A DNA stretch of 64,000 nt. Origin: an uncultured Woeseia sp. GTDB taxonomy: Bacteria > Pseudomonadota > Gammaproteobacteria > Steroidobacterales > Woeseiaceae. Position 1 is the stretch's first letter. Each line of letters begins with the position of its first letter. The stretch spans positions 1 to 64,000 of the forward strand of contig CALALV010000140.1 of NCBI GenBank assembly GCA_937925605.1. Reading direction: 5' to 3'. This document shows positions 49,918 to 59,110 of this stretch, piece by piece. The translations under genes were made by a program, and so were the position numbers. The notes under the pieces were generated by a model, which did not search any database, was not told where the DNA came from, and worked only from the letters and a program-made list of their open reading frames with translations.

Positions 49918-50915
49918 CGCGCGTCGCGCGACGAGGCGATGCGTCCGTCCGAGACACTCAGCGTGTAGCGCAGACCGTCGGATGACTGCCAGCCGCGCAG
50001 GTCGACCGTGTCGCCGGGACCGAGGCGCAGCACGTCGATTCGTGCCAGTTCGAGCGGGCGACCGGGCGCGAGCGTGCGCGGACCGCCGTCCGTTTCGAGC
50101 AGGTAGATCCACGGGCTCGCGTGGTCGGCGGTCGCGTGCACCGTTGCGATTCCGGACGCCGGATCGATGTGCAGCGAGGTCTCGCGGTCCGCGGCGATGG
50201 CCCGGGCGCGCGGCGCCCAGCCGTCGGCGACGATGCGGCCAAGCATTGCGAGCGTCCGGCCCATGCGATCGCGTTCGACCCAGTGCTGGTCGGTGATGAT
50301 GCCGCGGAGCGGCTCGAGCACCAGGAAATCGCGCTCGAGCGTCAGGTCGGCGTGCCAGGGGTCCGCGAGCGCGTCCGCCGACTGCAGGCTGGCGTCGGAC
50401 AGCGCGGCATAGACGAACTCGCCGAGGATCGCCATGCCCGCACTGGTGCCGCCGACCGGGGCCGGCTTCGCCGCCACCCGGTGAATTGCATCCTCGACCG
50501 GCGTGCCTTTCCAGTAGCGGACGTAACGCGACTGGTCGCCGCCGGCGATGAACAGGGCCTCGGCGCCGAGAATCTTGCGCAGCACGAAGGGCTCTGCGGC
50601 AGCCTCGCGTGACGGGATGACCAGCGTTTCGACCGAATCGCATGCGCACAGCGAGTACACGTAATCGTTGTAGCCGGCGCCGCCCGCAGCACGCAGCACG
50701 ACGAAGTCGCCGCCGCCCGCAGCGCGGCCCATCTCGACGTAGTTCGCGTCGACGTCGGTGCCGCCGCCCTGCAGCACGATGAGCCCGCGCGTCGGCGGGC
50801 TGACGTCGGCCGGATCGCCGGTCAGGAAGTAGCGGAAGTCGGCACCAGTCGCGCCGGCCTGCAGGCACAGGCAGGTCAGCAGCAGGCCGGTCAGTGCGCC
50901 TCGTGCAGGTTTCAC
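49911..50915 (-). CDS. Exported cyanophycinase-like S51 peptidase
   Basis: A 334-residue protein with a signal peptide (1-24). The S51 fold shows LIVLQGGGTDVD, IAGGDQSRYVRYW and the nucleophile loop GGTSAGMAILGE with S158. Extracellular cyanophycinases cleave Arg-Asp polymers into dipeptides; related proteins are aspartyl dipeptidases. The C-terminal 80 residues form a small extra beta domain. No cyanophycin synthetase is seen in the window. It lies 10 nt downstream of the mgtE gene on the same strand. Confidence 0.85.
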   Translation of the reverse strand: MKPARGALTGLLLTCLCLQAGATGADFRYFLTGDPADVSPPTRGLIVLQGGGTDVDANYVEMGRAAGGGDFVVLRAAGGAGYNDYVYSLCACDSVETLVIPSREAAAEPFVLRKILGAEALFIAGGDQSRYVRYWKGTPVEDAIHRVAAKPAPVGGTSAGMAILGEFVYAALSDASLQSADALADPWHADLTLERDFLVLEPLRGIITDQHWVERDRMGRTLAMLGRIVADGWAPRARAIAADRETSLHIDPASGIATVHATADHASPWIYLLETDGGPRTLAPGRPLELARIDVLRLGPGDTVDLRGWQSSDGLRYTLSVSDGRIASSRDARY

Positions 50916-50925
50916 TGCGCGCCGT

Positions 50926-52233
50926 TCAGAGCATGCCGGCCAGCACCGTCGCGATGCCGAGGAACGAGAAAAAGCCCGCGACGTCGGTCACCGTGGTCAG
51001 CACGATCGACGAGGACTGCGCCGGGTCCTGGCCCAGGCGGGTCAGCGCGATCGGCACCACGGCGCCGGCGAAACCCGCGGCAATCATCGCGAGCACCATC
51101 GACATCGCGATGACCAGGACGAGGCCGAAGGAGCCGCTCCAGAACCACACGCCGATGCCGCAGGTGATCGCCACCGCGATGCCGTTGAGGAAGCCGACGC
51201 TGATTTCCTTCCACATCACCGTGAATACGTGGCGGACGCTGATTTCCCGCAGCGCGAGCCCGCGCATCGTGACCGCGAGCGCCTGTGCGCCCGCGTTGCC
51301 GGACTGGCCGGCGACCACCGGCAGCAATACGGCGAGCGCCGTGAAGCGCGCGATCGTGTCCTCGAACAGGCCGACGACCGCGGCTGCCAGGAAGGCCGTC
51401 AGCAGGTTGATCTGCAGCCACGGCAGGCGCTTGCGTACCGCGAACAGCGGCGTCGACAGTGCGCGCTCGTCGCGGCTGACGCCGACCATCGTCTGGATGT
51501 CCGCGGACGCGTCTTCCTGGATCGCCTGCAGCAGCTGCGCGTGGTAGATCACGCCGAGCAGCCGGCCGTCGATGTCGACGACCGCGAGATCCGCGAGCAG
51601 GTGCCGCTCCAGCAGTTCGACGACGTCCTCGCGTGGCGTGACCGGCGTGACGGTCGCGCTGACCGGCTGTGCGAAGCTCGACAGCCGCGCGCCCGGGTCT
51701 GCGACCGCGATGTCCTGGATGCCGACCTTGCCGGCGAGCCGGTTGTCGTCGTCGACGAGGAACAGGCTGCGGGTCGTCCGCGAGCGGCTCGCGCGCAGCT
51801 GCGCGAGCGTCTCCGCCGCCGTCGCGCTGCCGCGGAAGTGCACGACGCGCGTGTCCATCAGGCGCCCGGCGCTGTCGTCGGGGTAGCGCATCAGCCGGCG
51901 GATTTCATCGGCGACGGCTGCGTCGAGCTCGCCGAGCAGTGCTTCGCTCTCGTCTTCCTCGAGCAGGTTGACGAGGCGCAGCGCATCGTTAGGCAGCATT
52001 TCCGCGAGCAGCGCGTGCAGCAATTCGCGCGGCAGCTTGCGCGCCAGCGCCGCGGCGACGTTGGGCGTCAGCCGCGTGACGACCGGCACCAGCACGGCGG
52101 CCGGCTGGCCGGCGAGCGCGCGGGCCGCCTCGACCGGCGGCATGCTCTCGATCTGCTGCGCGGCCCGCCACGGGTGGTCGAGCAGGAAGCGCCGGTTCAG
52201 CGCTTCGATCGCGGTTTCGGCGGGACTAGACAT
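50926..52233 (-). CDS. mgtE: MgtE-type magnesium transporter
   Basis: A 435-residue protein with the full MgtE plan: N-terminal helical superhelix (about 20-120, APQ-like LVPVVTRLTP and MLPNDALRLVNLLEEDES), two CBS domains (about 130-250), the connecting helix RLPWLQINLLTAF, and five membrane helices with the signature LLPVVAGQSGNAGAQAL. It conducts Mg2+ under control of the cytoplasmic domain. The ATG at 52233 lies inside the last codons of the upstream gene (8-nt overlap), giving translational coupling with the soluble MgtE-N/CBS protein. Confidence 0.92.
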   Translation of the reverse strand: MSSPAETAIEALNRRFLLDHPWRAAQQIESMPPVEAARALAGQPAAVLVPVVTRLTPNVAAALARKLPRELLHALLAEMLPNDALRLVNLLEEDESEALLGELDAAVADEIRRLMRYPDDSAGRLMDTRVVHFRGSATAAETLAQLRASRSRTTRSLFLVDDDNRLAGKVGIQDIAVADPGARLSSFAQPVSATVTPVTPREDVVELLERHLLADLAVVDIDGRLLGVIYHAQLLQAIQEDASADIQTMVGVSRDERALSTPLFAVRKRLPWLQINLLTAFLAAAVVGLFEDTIARFTALAVLLPVVAGQSGNAGAQALAVTMRGLALREISVRHVFTVMWKEISVGFLNGIAVAITCGIGVWFWSGSFGLVLVIAMSMVLAMIAAGFAGAVVPIALTRLGQDPAQSSSIVLTTVTDVAGFFSFLGIATVLAGML

Positions 52234-53065
52234 CGCCCGGTTCCACGCGGACCGACTGGCGCGGCGCGCCGCTCGCACGCAGCAGGCCGGCGCAGGTCAC
52301 GCCGAGCGCGGTCAGCACGTGCACGACCAACGACGTGCCGGCCTGGCGCGGCGCGCTGCGAATCTCGTCCAGGCCGCGCCTGAGCGAACTGCGCGACAAC
52401 CCGCCGACCATCGAATGCGCCCGGCCGATGACCGGCAGGACGAGAAAGCGGTCCCAGCCGGGATGGCCGACCGCCGAGGCCAGCGACGCGCGGCTGGCCA
52501 GCGGCACGACCCTGACCCGCTGCAGTTCGCCGAGCGGCGTCGCGGCGTCGGCGCGCAGCAGCCGGCCAGCCGGCACGGCGCCGAGCAGCCGGCCGCTCGC
52601 CTCGTCCTGCAGGAACACGTGGCTGTCGTCCTCGCTGTGGCGCAGGTAGCGGATCGCCTCGGCGACCGGCGTCGCTTCCGGGAAGGCCGGCACGTCCGGG
52701 TCGATCCAGGCGCCGACCGTGCCCAGCGGGTAGCGCAGTGCGTTCTTCATGCGCTGCGCACGCCGTGCCGGCAGCTCGTCGAGCAGGGCCTGGTGGCGCT
52801 CGGCCGGAACCAGACGCAGCAGCGCGACGCCGTCGTGGAAGGGCAGCTGGCGCAGCACGGCGGCGCCCTGCGCTGGCGTCATTCCGCCGAGCAGCCGCGC
52901 GCCGGTCCAGGGCGACATCTCGATGAGCACGCTGGCCGCGAGCCGTGTCGGCACCTCGTCGAGAAATGCGGCGCCGCTGGCGGGTTCGATCTCCTCGAGG
53001 ACCTCGGCGGCCGAGGCCGGCGCGTGGGTCAGGAACGCGAGCGTCAGGGTCGGCCGCTCAGTCAT
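52226..53065 (-). CDS. MgtE-N and CBS domain protein without the channel domain
   Basis: A 279-residue protein that looks like the cytoplasmic half of MgtE: helical repeats at about 15-115 (AFLDEVPTRLAASVLIEM, GMTPAQGAAVLRQL) and a CBS pair at about 120-240. It has no MgtE channel; only one possible membrane helix near the C-terminus (TSLVVHVLTALGVTCAGLL). Overlaps of 8 nt with the genes on both sides place it in a tight operon with an MscS-like gene and mgtE. It may act as a regulatory subunit for the transporter. That role is an inference. Confidence 0.78.
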   Translation of the reverse strand: MTERPTLTLAFLTHAPASAAEVLEEIEPASGAAFLDEVPTRLAASVLIEMSPWTGARLLGGMTPAQGAAVLRQLPFHDGVALLRLVPAERHQALLDELPARRAQRMKNALRYPLGTVGAWIDPDVPAFPEATPVAEAIRYLRHSEDDSHVFLQDEASGRLLGAVPAGRLLRADAATPLGELQRVRVVPLASRASLASAVGHPGWDRFLVLPVIGRAHSMVGGLSRSSLRRGLDEIRSAPRQAGTSLVVHVLTALGVTCAGLLRASGAPRQSVRVEPGDV

Positions 53066-53879
53066 CGTCGTCGGCCGCGTGCACGGTCGTGACCACTTCC
53101 TGCAGCAGCGCGGCCGGCACGTTGACCCGGCCCTGCGGGCCCGCGAGCACGACGGCCGTCGGTGTAAGTTCGATGACCGTGCCTTCGTGTTCGCCGATGT
53201 GCACGTGCTGGCCCGGCGCGAGCAGCTGGCGCGCCTGGCTGGCCGCGACGAGGTTCGCGACGTAGCGGCGCGCGCCGAGACCGAACGCCAGTGCGAGGCA
53301 CAGCAGCAGGCCGCCGACGATGACGCCGAACAGGATCGTCAGCATCGTCACGTCGATGCCGACCTGGTCGAGGCCGATGACGAGCGCGGCCAGGAAGATC
53401 GCGGCCTGCGCGAGTACGCCGAAGAACCCGGCCTGCTCGGAGCCGGCGGATTCGAGGGCGGCGGAGACGAGGTCGCGCGCGGCGGAACTGACGATGTAGC
53501 CGGCGAGCAGGATCAGCGCGCCGGCGAGCAGTACCGGCAGGTAGGCGACGACCCGGTCCAGCCAGGTCGTGAACAGCTCGATCTGCGCGATGCGCGCCGC
53601 GGCGGCGACGGCCAGCAGCACGACCAGCCAGAAGGCGACGTTGCCGATCAGCGCCAGCACTGGCGGCGTCAGGCGGGCGCCGCGGCCGAGGCGGCCGAGT
53701 GCCGCGTTCAGGCCCTCGCCGACGCGCACGGCGAGACGCTGGGCGAGCCGTGCCAGCCGCCAGCCGATGACGACGACAAGTGCCGCGAGCAGCAGCCACG
53801 GCAGCAGCGACAGCGCGGTTTCGAGGCCGGCAGCGAACGCCGCGCGCACCTCCCCGAGGCTGTCCGACAAGTTCGACAT
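53058..53879 (-). CDS. MscS-like membrane protein with TM-helix repeats
   Basis: A 273-residue protein with five hydrophobic helices and a short C-terminal beta region (GQHVHIGEHEGTVIELTPT). The helices carry conserved 'TM helix' repeat features of small mechanosensitive-channel-like proteins such as VLLAGALILLAGYIVSS. The chain is too short for the full MscS cage domain. The ATG at 53879 is chosen because a GGAGGGGGA site lies just upstream. It is the first gene of the operon leading into the MgtE pair, and the link between tension and Mg2+ is notable. Confidence 0.8.
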   Translation of the reverse strand: MSNLSDSLGEVRAAFAAGLETALSLLPWLLLAALVVVIGWRLARLAQRLAVRVGEGLNAALGRLGRGARLTPPVLALIGNVAFWLVVLLAVAAAARIAQIELFTTWLDRVVAYLPVLLAGALILLAGYIVSSAARDLVSAALESAGSEQAGFFGVLAQAAIFLAALVIGLDQVGIDVTMLTILFGVIVGGLLLCLALAFGLGARRYVANLVAASQARQLLAPGQHVHIGEHEGTVIELTPTAVVLAGPQGRVNVPAALLQEVVTTVHAADDDD

Positions 53880-54104
53880 TGCGTCCCCCTCCGCCGGCGC
53901 ACCGGCGCCTGCGCCCAAGTGTTGCCGTGGTGCGGCCGGCTGTCCAGTGCCGTGTCCCGCGAATGCCTCGCAGACTTCGGCGCGACTTGTCGCGCCTCGC
54001 GGCGTAGCGGCTGCTGCCCGTGGCCCCGCTATGACTCGTCGCCGCGCCTCGCCGGTCTCGACAGTTCGCCGCCGATCGGGACGAGGTGCTTGCGCGACAC
54101 GACG

Positions 54105-55400
54105 CTAGCCCGGCATGAAGATCGTTGCCGGGTGCTCGAGCATGCCGCGGATGCGCTGGATCATCTGCGCGGCGTCGTAGCCGTCGACGAAGCGGTGATC
54201 GAAGGACGACGACAGGTTCATCATCAGGCGCACGGCGACCTGGCCGTTGAGCACGACCGGCTTCTCGATCGCCCGGTTGACGCCGATGATGCCGACCTCG
54301 GGCAGGTTGATCACCGGCGTCGTGACGATGCCGCCGAGCTTGCCGAGGCTCGTGATCGTGATCGTCGAGCCCTTGAGCTCGCCGCGGCCGATGCTGTTGT
54401 CGCGCGCGGCCTCCGACACGCGCCGGATCTCGCGGCCGAGTTCGTCGAGCGACAGCTGCTCGGCGTGCCGGACCACCGGCACCTTGAGGCCGTCGGGCGT
54501 CTGCGTCGCAATGCCCAGGTGTACCGGGCCGTGCTGCACGATGACGTTGCGTTCCTTGTCGTAGGTCGCGTTGCACTGCGGGAACTCGTCGAGCGCGCGA
54601 ATCAGCGCCAGCGACAGGAACGGCAGCAGCGTCAGGCGCTCGTCGCGCTCGCGCCCGGCGTTCAGGTGCGCGCGCAGCGACTCGAGCTCGCTGATGTCGA
54701 TTTCCTCGACGTAGGCGAAGTGCGGGATCTCGCGCTTCGCCTGGGTCATGCGCTCGGCGATCATCCGCCGCACGCCGATGACCTTGATCTCCTTCGTCTC
54801 GCGCGCGGGCACCGGCGCCGGCCCGCGGCCGTTGCGCTCCTGTTGCGCGAGGTAATCGTCGAAGTCCTCGCGCAGGATGCGCCCGCCGGGGCCGCTGCCG
54901 GGCACCTGCGCCAGGTCGATCCCGTGCTCCTTCGCGCGCCGCCTGATGGCCGGGGAAGTCATGACCCGGCTGCCGGTCTCGGCAGGCGTCGGCGCGCCGC
55001 CCGGCGACCGGGTACGGCCGGCCCCGTTCGCGTCTTTCGCGGGCTTGCCGACATCCCGCCCTGCCGCGCCGTCGTCCGTGCCGTCGTCACTGTCCGCGTC
55101 GGCGGGGCCGTCGTCGGCGTCGCCACCGTCGTCGTCTGCCGCCGCCGCCGCGCTGTCGGCGTCCGTCTCGAACACGATCAGCGGTGAACCGACCGCGATC
55201 ATGTCACCGGGCTCGCCGGCGAGCTTCTTGACCTTGCCGGAGACCGGCGAGGAGATCTCGACCGCGGCCTTGTCGGTCATCATCGTGCCGACGATGTCTT
55301 CCTCGGCGACGCTGTCGCCGACCTTGACGTGCCACTCGCCGATTTCCGACTCGACCGTGCCCTCGCCGAGATCCGGCAGTTTGAAGACGTATTCGCTCAT
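54105..55400 (-). CDS. Branched-chain 2-oxoacid dehydrogenase E2 (dihydrolipoyl acyltransferase)
   Basis: A 431-residue E2. It has a lipoyl domain (1-80) with lipoyl lysine K44 in MTDKAAVEIS, an acidic Ala/Asp linker (about 82-130), a peripheral subunit-binding domain (SPAIRRRAKEHGIDLAQVPG), and the catalytic acyltransferase domain with H402 and D406 in DHRFVDG. It transfers branched-chain acyl groups from E1 to CoA. It is the last gene of the E1alpha-E1beta-E2 operon. No E3 (lipoamide dehydrogenase) gene is adjacent, so a shared E3 must be used. The Asp-rich linker is unusual; Ala/Pro linkers are commoner. Confidence 0.92.
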   Translation of the reverse strand: MSEYVFKLPDLGEGTVESEIGEWHVKVGDSVAEEDIVGTMMTDKAAVEISSPVSGKVKKLAGEPGDMIAVGSPLIVFETDADSAAAAADDDGGDADDGPADADSDDGTDDGAAGRDVGKPAKDANGAGRTRSPGGAPTPAETGSRVMTSPAIRRRAKEHGIDLAQVPGSGPGGRILREDFDDYLAQQERNGRGPAPVPARETKEIKVIGVRRMIAERMTQAKREIPHFAYVEEIDISELESLRAHLNAGRERDERLTLLPFLSLALIRALDEFPQCNATYDKERNVIVQHGPVHLGIATQTPDGLKVPVVRHAEQLSLDELGREIRRVSEAARDNSIGRGELKGSTITITSLGKLGGIVTTPVINLPEVGIIGVNRAIEKPVVLNGQVAVRLMMNLSSSFDHRFVDGYDAAQMIQRIRGMLEHPATIFMPG

Positions 55401-55437
55401 CCGTGTATTCCCCCGGCTGTCGTGCGCTGTGCCGTGC

Positions 55438-56454
55438 TCATCCCGCGTCCATCACGTGCCGGATGCCGGCCGCGATGCGTTTCTGCCCCGGGAAGTATTG
55501 CCACTCGAACGCGTGCGGGTAGGGCGTGTCCCAGCCGGTGACGCGCTCGATCGGCGCCTCGAGCCACCAGAAGCAGTTCTCCTGGATCGTGGCCGCGAGC
55601 TCGGCGCCGTAACCCGAGAAGCGCGTGGCCTCGTGCGCGATCAGGCAGCGGCCCGTTTTCTTCACCGACTCCGTGATGGCCGGAACGTCCAGCGGGGCCA
55701 GCGTGCGCACGTCGATGATCTCGGCATCGACGCCGGTCAGTTTGGCCGCGGCCTGCGCGACGTGCACGAGCGTCCCGTAGGTGATGATCGTCAGCTCCGA
55801 GCCCTCCTCGACGATCTCCGCCTTGCCGAGCGGCACGGTGTAGTAGTCCTCGGGCACCTCGCCTTTCGGGTGCGAGGCCCAGGACACCGCCGCCTTGTCC
55901 GGGTCGCCATCGAACGGACCGTTGTAGATGCGCTTGGGCTCGAAGAACACGACGGGGTCGTCGGACTCGATCGAGCTGATCAGCAGGCCCTTCGCGTCGT
56001 AGGGGTTCGACGGCATCACTGTCTTGATGCCCGAGACGTGCGTGAAAATGCCCTCCGGCGACTGCGAGTGCGTCTGGCCGCCGCGGATGCCGCCGCCGCA
56101 GGGCGTGCGGATCGTCACCGGCGAGAAAAAATCGCCGCTGGTGCGGTAGCGCAGGCGCGCGAGTTCGCTGACGACCTGGTCGAAGCCCGGGTAGATGTAG
56201 TCGGCGAACTGGATCTCGGCGACCGGCCGCAGGCCATTGACGCCCATGCCGATCGCGGCGCCGATGATGCCGCCCTCGGCGATCGGCGCGTCGATGACGC
56301 GGTGCTCGCCGTACTTGCGCTGCAGACCGTCGGTGCAGCGGAACACGCCGCCGAAGTAGCCGACGTCCTCGCCGAGCACGACGACGTTCGGGTCCTTTTC
56401 CATGACGACGTCGAGCGCCGAGCGGATGGCCTGGATCATGTTCATCTGGGCCAT
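55438..56454 (-). CDS. Branched-chain 2-oxoacid dehydrogenase E1 beta subunit
   Basis: A 338-residue transketolase-like protein with VVVLGEDVGYFGGVFRCTDG at the N-terminus, the PIAEGGIIGAAIGMGVNGLRP cofactor-contact segment split over residues 55-77, and the C-terminal VTGWDTPYPHAFEWQYFPG typical of BCKDH beta subunits. With E1 alpha it forms the thiamine-diphosphate enzyme that decarboxylates 2-oxoacids from Leu, Ile and Val. It starts 2 nt after the alpha-subunit stop with a GAGGAGG site inside that gene. Confidence 0.93.
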   Translation of the reverse strand: MAQMNMIQAIRSALDVVMEKDPNVVVLGEDVGYFGGVFRCTDGLQRKYGEHRVIDAPIAEGGIIGAAIGMGVNGLRPVAEIQFADYIYPGFDQVVSELARLRYRTSGDFFSPVTIRTPCGGGIRGGQTHSQSPEGIFTHVSGIKTVMPSNPYDAKGLLISSIESDDPVVFFEPKRIYNGPFDGDPDKAAVSWASHPKGEVPEDYYTVPLGKAEIVEEGSELTIITYGTLVHVAQAAAKLTGVDAEIIDVRTLAPLDVPAITESVKKTGRCLIAHEATRFSGYGAELAATIQENCFWWLEAPIERVTGWDTPYPHAFEWQYFPGQKRIAAGIRHVMDAG

Positions 56455-56456
56455 GC

Positions 56457-57695
56457 TCAGTCCTCCTCGAGCGCGAGCATCTGCTTGCGCTGCAGCTCTA
56501 GATGCGCCGGCGTCTCGGCGTAGACGTCGTCGAACATCGTGCGCGGGTCGAGGAACGGGCCGTCGGTCATCGTGCCGTGCTTCTGCGCTTCCTTCCAGGC
56601 CGCGAGCACCTCGGCGCGCAGTTCCTTCTCGAGCTCATCGTGTTTTTCCTCGCTCCAGTGACCTTCCGCGACCAGGTGCTGCTTCAGGCGCTCGAGCGGG
56701 TCGCCGAGCGGAAAGGCCTGCCACTCGTCCTTCGGCCGGTATTTCGACGGATCGTCCGAGGTCGAGTGGGCGCCGCCGCGGTAGGTGACGTGTTCGATGA
56801 TCGTCGGCCCGGCGCCGCGGCGGGCGCGCTCGGCGGCCCACTCGGTCACGGCGTAGACGGCGAGCAGGTCGTTCCCGTCCACGCGAATGCCGGGGATCCC
56901 GAGGCCGAGGCCGCGGGCCGCGAACGGCCGCCGCTCGCCGCCGGCGAAGCCCTGGAACGTCGAGATCGCCCACTGGTTGTTGACGATGTTGAGAATTACC
57001 GGCGCCTGGTAGACCGCGGCAAACGTGATCGCGTGGTGGAAATCGGCCTCGGCCGTCGAGCCGTCGCCGACCCAGCTGGCCGCGACGTGGTCCTCGCCCT
57101 TGATCGCCGCCGCCATCGCCCAGCCGACCGCGTGCGGGTACTGCGTGCCGAGATTGCCGGAGATGGAGAACATGTTGCCGCTGCGGCTGTGGTACATGAT
57201 CGGCATCTGCCGGCCGTTGCACATGTCGCGCGTGTTCGACAGGCACTGGCACATCAGGTCGACGAGCTTCGTGCCGCGGTACAGGAACAGGCCCTGGTTG
57301 CGGTAATGCGGAAAGCACATGTCGGAGGGCCGGAGCGCCATGCCCTGGCCGATGGAAATCGCTTCCTCGCCCAGCGACTGGATGTAGAAGGAAATCCGGC
57401 CCTGGCGCTGAATCTGCAGCATGCGCTCGTCGAAGATGCGGGTCAGCATCATCCAGCGCAGTGCGACCTGCAGTTGGCCCGGCTCGATGCCCGGGTTCCA
57501 GGGGCCCTTCGCCTTGTGATCGTCGTCGAGTACCCGCACGAGTTCCTGCGCCAGGTGGTCGACGTCGCGCACCCGGACGTCCAGCGGCGGCTTGTCGACG
57601 CTCCCGGCCGGCGACAGCGGCAGGTAGCTGAAGTCCGGCTGGTCGCCGGGCCGCGCCGTCGGGTGCGGGATGTGCAGTCGTGACTTCGTGCTCAT
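56457..57695 (-). CDS. Branched-chain 2-oxoacid dehydrogenase E1 alpha subunit
   Basis: A 412-residue subunit with EEAISIGQGMALRPSDMCFP and HYRNQG (substrate side), and the thiamine-diphosphate motif VGDGSTAEADFHHAI followed by NIVNNQWAIST. The loop THYRGGAHSTSDDPSKYRP-like region (here VTYRGGAHSTSDDPSKYRP) is the phosphorylation-loop segment of BCKDH alpha. It binds the cofactor and decarboxylates branched-chain oxoacids. It is the first gene of the operon; a TAGAAT -10 candidate on the minus strand at 57784-57789 lies about 90 nt upstream. Confidence 0.93.
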   Translation of the reverse strand: MSTKSRLHIPHPTARPGDQPDFSYLPLSPAGSVDKPPLDVRVRDVDHLAQELVRVLDDDHKAKGPWNPGIEPGQLQVALRWMMLTRIFDERMLQIQRQGRISFYIQSLGEEAISIGQGMALRPSDMCFPHYRNQGLFLYRGTKLVDLMCQCLSNTRDMCNGRQMPIMYHSRSGNMFSISGNLGTQYPHAVGWAMAAAIKGEDHVAASWVGDGSTAEADFHHAITFAAVYQAPVILNIVNNQWAISTFQGFAGGERRPFAARGLGLGIPGIRVDGNDLLAVYAVTEWAAERARRGAGPTIIEHVTYRGGAHSTSDDPSKYRPKDEWQAFPLGDPLERLKQHLVAEGHWSEEKHDELEKELRAEVLAAWKEAQKHGTMTDGPFLDPRTMFDDVYAETPAHLELQRKQMLALEED

Positions 57696-57881
57696 CGATC
57701 GGGGTCCTCAGGTTGCGTGTGCCTGTCCGGCCGGCCGCGAGCCGCGGCGCGCCGGAAGGCGGCGGGCAGCACGGGGACCGTGGATTCTACTGAAAACGGC
57801 CCGGGCCTGCCGGCCGCGGCGCCCGAGTCTCGCCAGCCGCTGCAGGCCGCGCAATACCAATCTCGTAGCAGGCGGCGGGCC

Positions 57882-58313
57882 TCAGTCGTCCCCGCCGATG
57901 TCGTCCTTGAAGTGCCGGACGTAGCGCAGCGTCACGAAGCTGATCAGCGACATGAGTACCGCGACCTCGTAGCGGTGGTAGGCGACGGCGACCCCGAGCA
58001 GGCCGGTGATCCAGATCGTCGCGGCGGTCGCCGTGCCGGCGACGCTGCCATTGTTCTTCAGAATGGCGCCGCCGCCGATGAAGCCGATGCCGGTAATCAG
58101 GCCCTGCAGTACGCGGGCCTCGGCCCCGGTCGTGTCGAGTACCGAGATGCCGACCAGCATGTAGCCGCAGGCGGCGACCGCGACCAGCGGGAAGGTCCTG
58201 AGGCCGATGCCGTGACTTTGCGATTCGCGGTCCCAGGCGACCGGCAGCGCCAGCACGTACGCGACGCCCAGGTGCACCAGGTTCGTCCAGATGGTAGGCC
58301 AGTCCATGTTCAT
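57882..58313 (-). CDS. MgtC/SapB-family membrane protein
   Basis: A 143-residue protein with four to five helices and the MgtC signature around ARVLQGLITGIGFIGGG plus HGIGLRTFPLVAVAACGY. MgtC proteins act in virulence and low-magnesium adaptation, in part by modulating the F-type ATPase; here only the membrane domain is present, as in the SapB type. GGGGGA ahead of the ATG at 58313 supports that start, with an ATG at 58307 as alternative. It is separated from the oxoacid dehydrogenase genes by 186 nt and lies 30 nt after the flavin reductase gene. Confidence 0.88.
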   Translation of the reverse strand: MNMDWPTIWTNLVHLGVAYVLALPVAWDRESQSHGIGLRTFPLVAVAACGYMLVGISVLDTTGAEARVLQGLITGIGFIGGGAILKNNGSVAGTATAATIWITGLLGVAVAYHRYEVAVLMSLISFVTLRYVRHFKDDIGGDD

Positions 58314-58343
58314 GTCGAGTCCCCCGGCGCCGGCACCCCGTGC

Positions 58344-58841
58344 TCAGCGCGGCTTCGCGAGCGCCGTGAAGCGGCCGCCGAAAAACAGCAGCGGATCGCC
58401 GTCACGGCTCTCGTGGCGCGTGACTTCGCCGACGATGATGTAGTGATCGCCCGCATCGTGCACCTGGTGCCGCCGGCACTCCAGCACCGCCAGCGTCCCC
58501 GGCAGGAGCGGCGCGCCGCCGGCGCCGTCCACGAACTCCATGCCGTCGAACAGGCGGTCGTCGGAGCGTGCGAAGTGCGATGCCGTCTCGTGCTGGTGCT
58601 CGGCGAGCACGTTGATCGCGAACGCGTCGGCCGCGAGATACGCCTCGAGCGAGCTCGAGACCTTGGAGATGTTCCACAACACCAGTGGCGGGTCGAGCGA
58701 CACCGAGCTGAAGCTGTTGGCGGTAATGCCGCACGGCCGCCCGCGGGCATCGCGGCAGGTGACGACGGTGACGCCGGTGGCGAACTTGCCGAGGCACTGG
58801 CGCAGGCCGAGGACGGCGGACGGTGGCGAGGAGTCGGGCAT
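58344..58841 (-). CDS. Flavin reductase-like FMN-binding protein
   Basis: A 165-residue split-barrel protein of the flavin reductase family (HpaC/DIM6-NTAB type): CLGKFATGVTVVTCRD at the start, CGITANSFSSVSLDPPLVLW as the flavin-binding stretch, FAINVLAEHQHETASHF, and HYIIVGEVTRHE. It reduces FMN or FAD for a partner monooxygenase, or uses bound flavin itself. No monooxygenase gene is adjacent. On the minus strand a TATAGAAT element at 58868-58875 is a likely -10, giving a short leader. Confidence 0.87.
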   Translation of the reverse strand: MPDSSPPSAVLGLRQCLGKFATGVTVVTCRDARGRPCGITANSFSSVSLDPPLVLWNISKVSSSLEAYLAADAFAINVLAEHQHETASHFARSDDRLFDGMEFVDGAGGAPLLPGTLAVLECRRHQVHDAGDHYIIVGEVTRHESRDGDPLLFFGGRFTALAKPR

Positions 58842-59110
58842 GTACGGGGCGACCGGGCAAAACGGCCATTCTATACCGGTCCGCTGCGCGCGCGAGGCGC
58901 CGGGTCACGCTCCCGGCAAACCGGGCGAGGCCGCCCGGTTTCAGCATGTGGACACAGAACGGGAAATAACGACCATATAGAGTTTTCCGCTCAACGCCCG
59001 CTCAAGAACGGCGGCCGGGGGCCGATACCTCGAGCACGGGGTTCGTCCCCGCGCCCGGCCGTGCTGCAGCAGTGCGCGGTCCGGTGCGTCCACCCGGCCT
59101 GGATTGCGCA

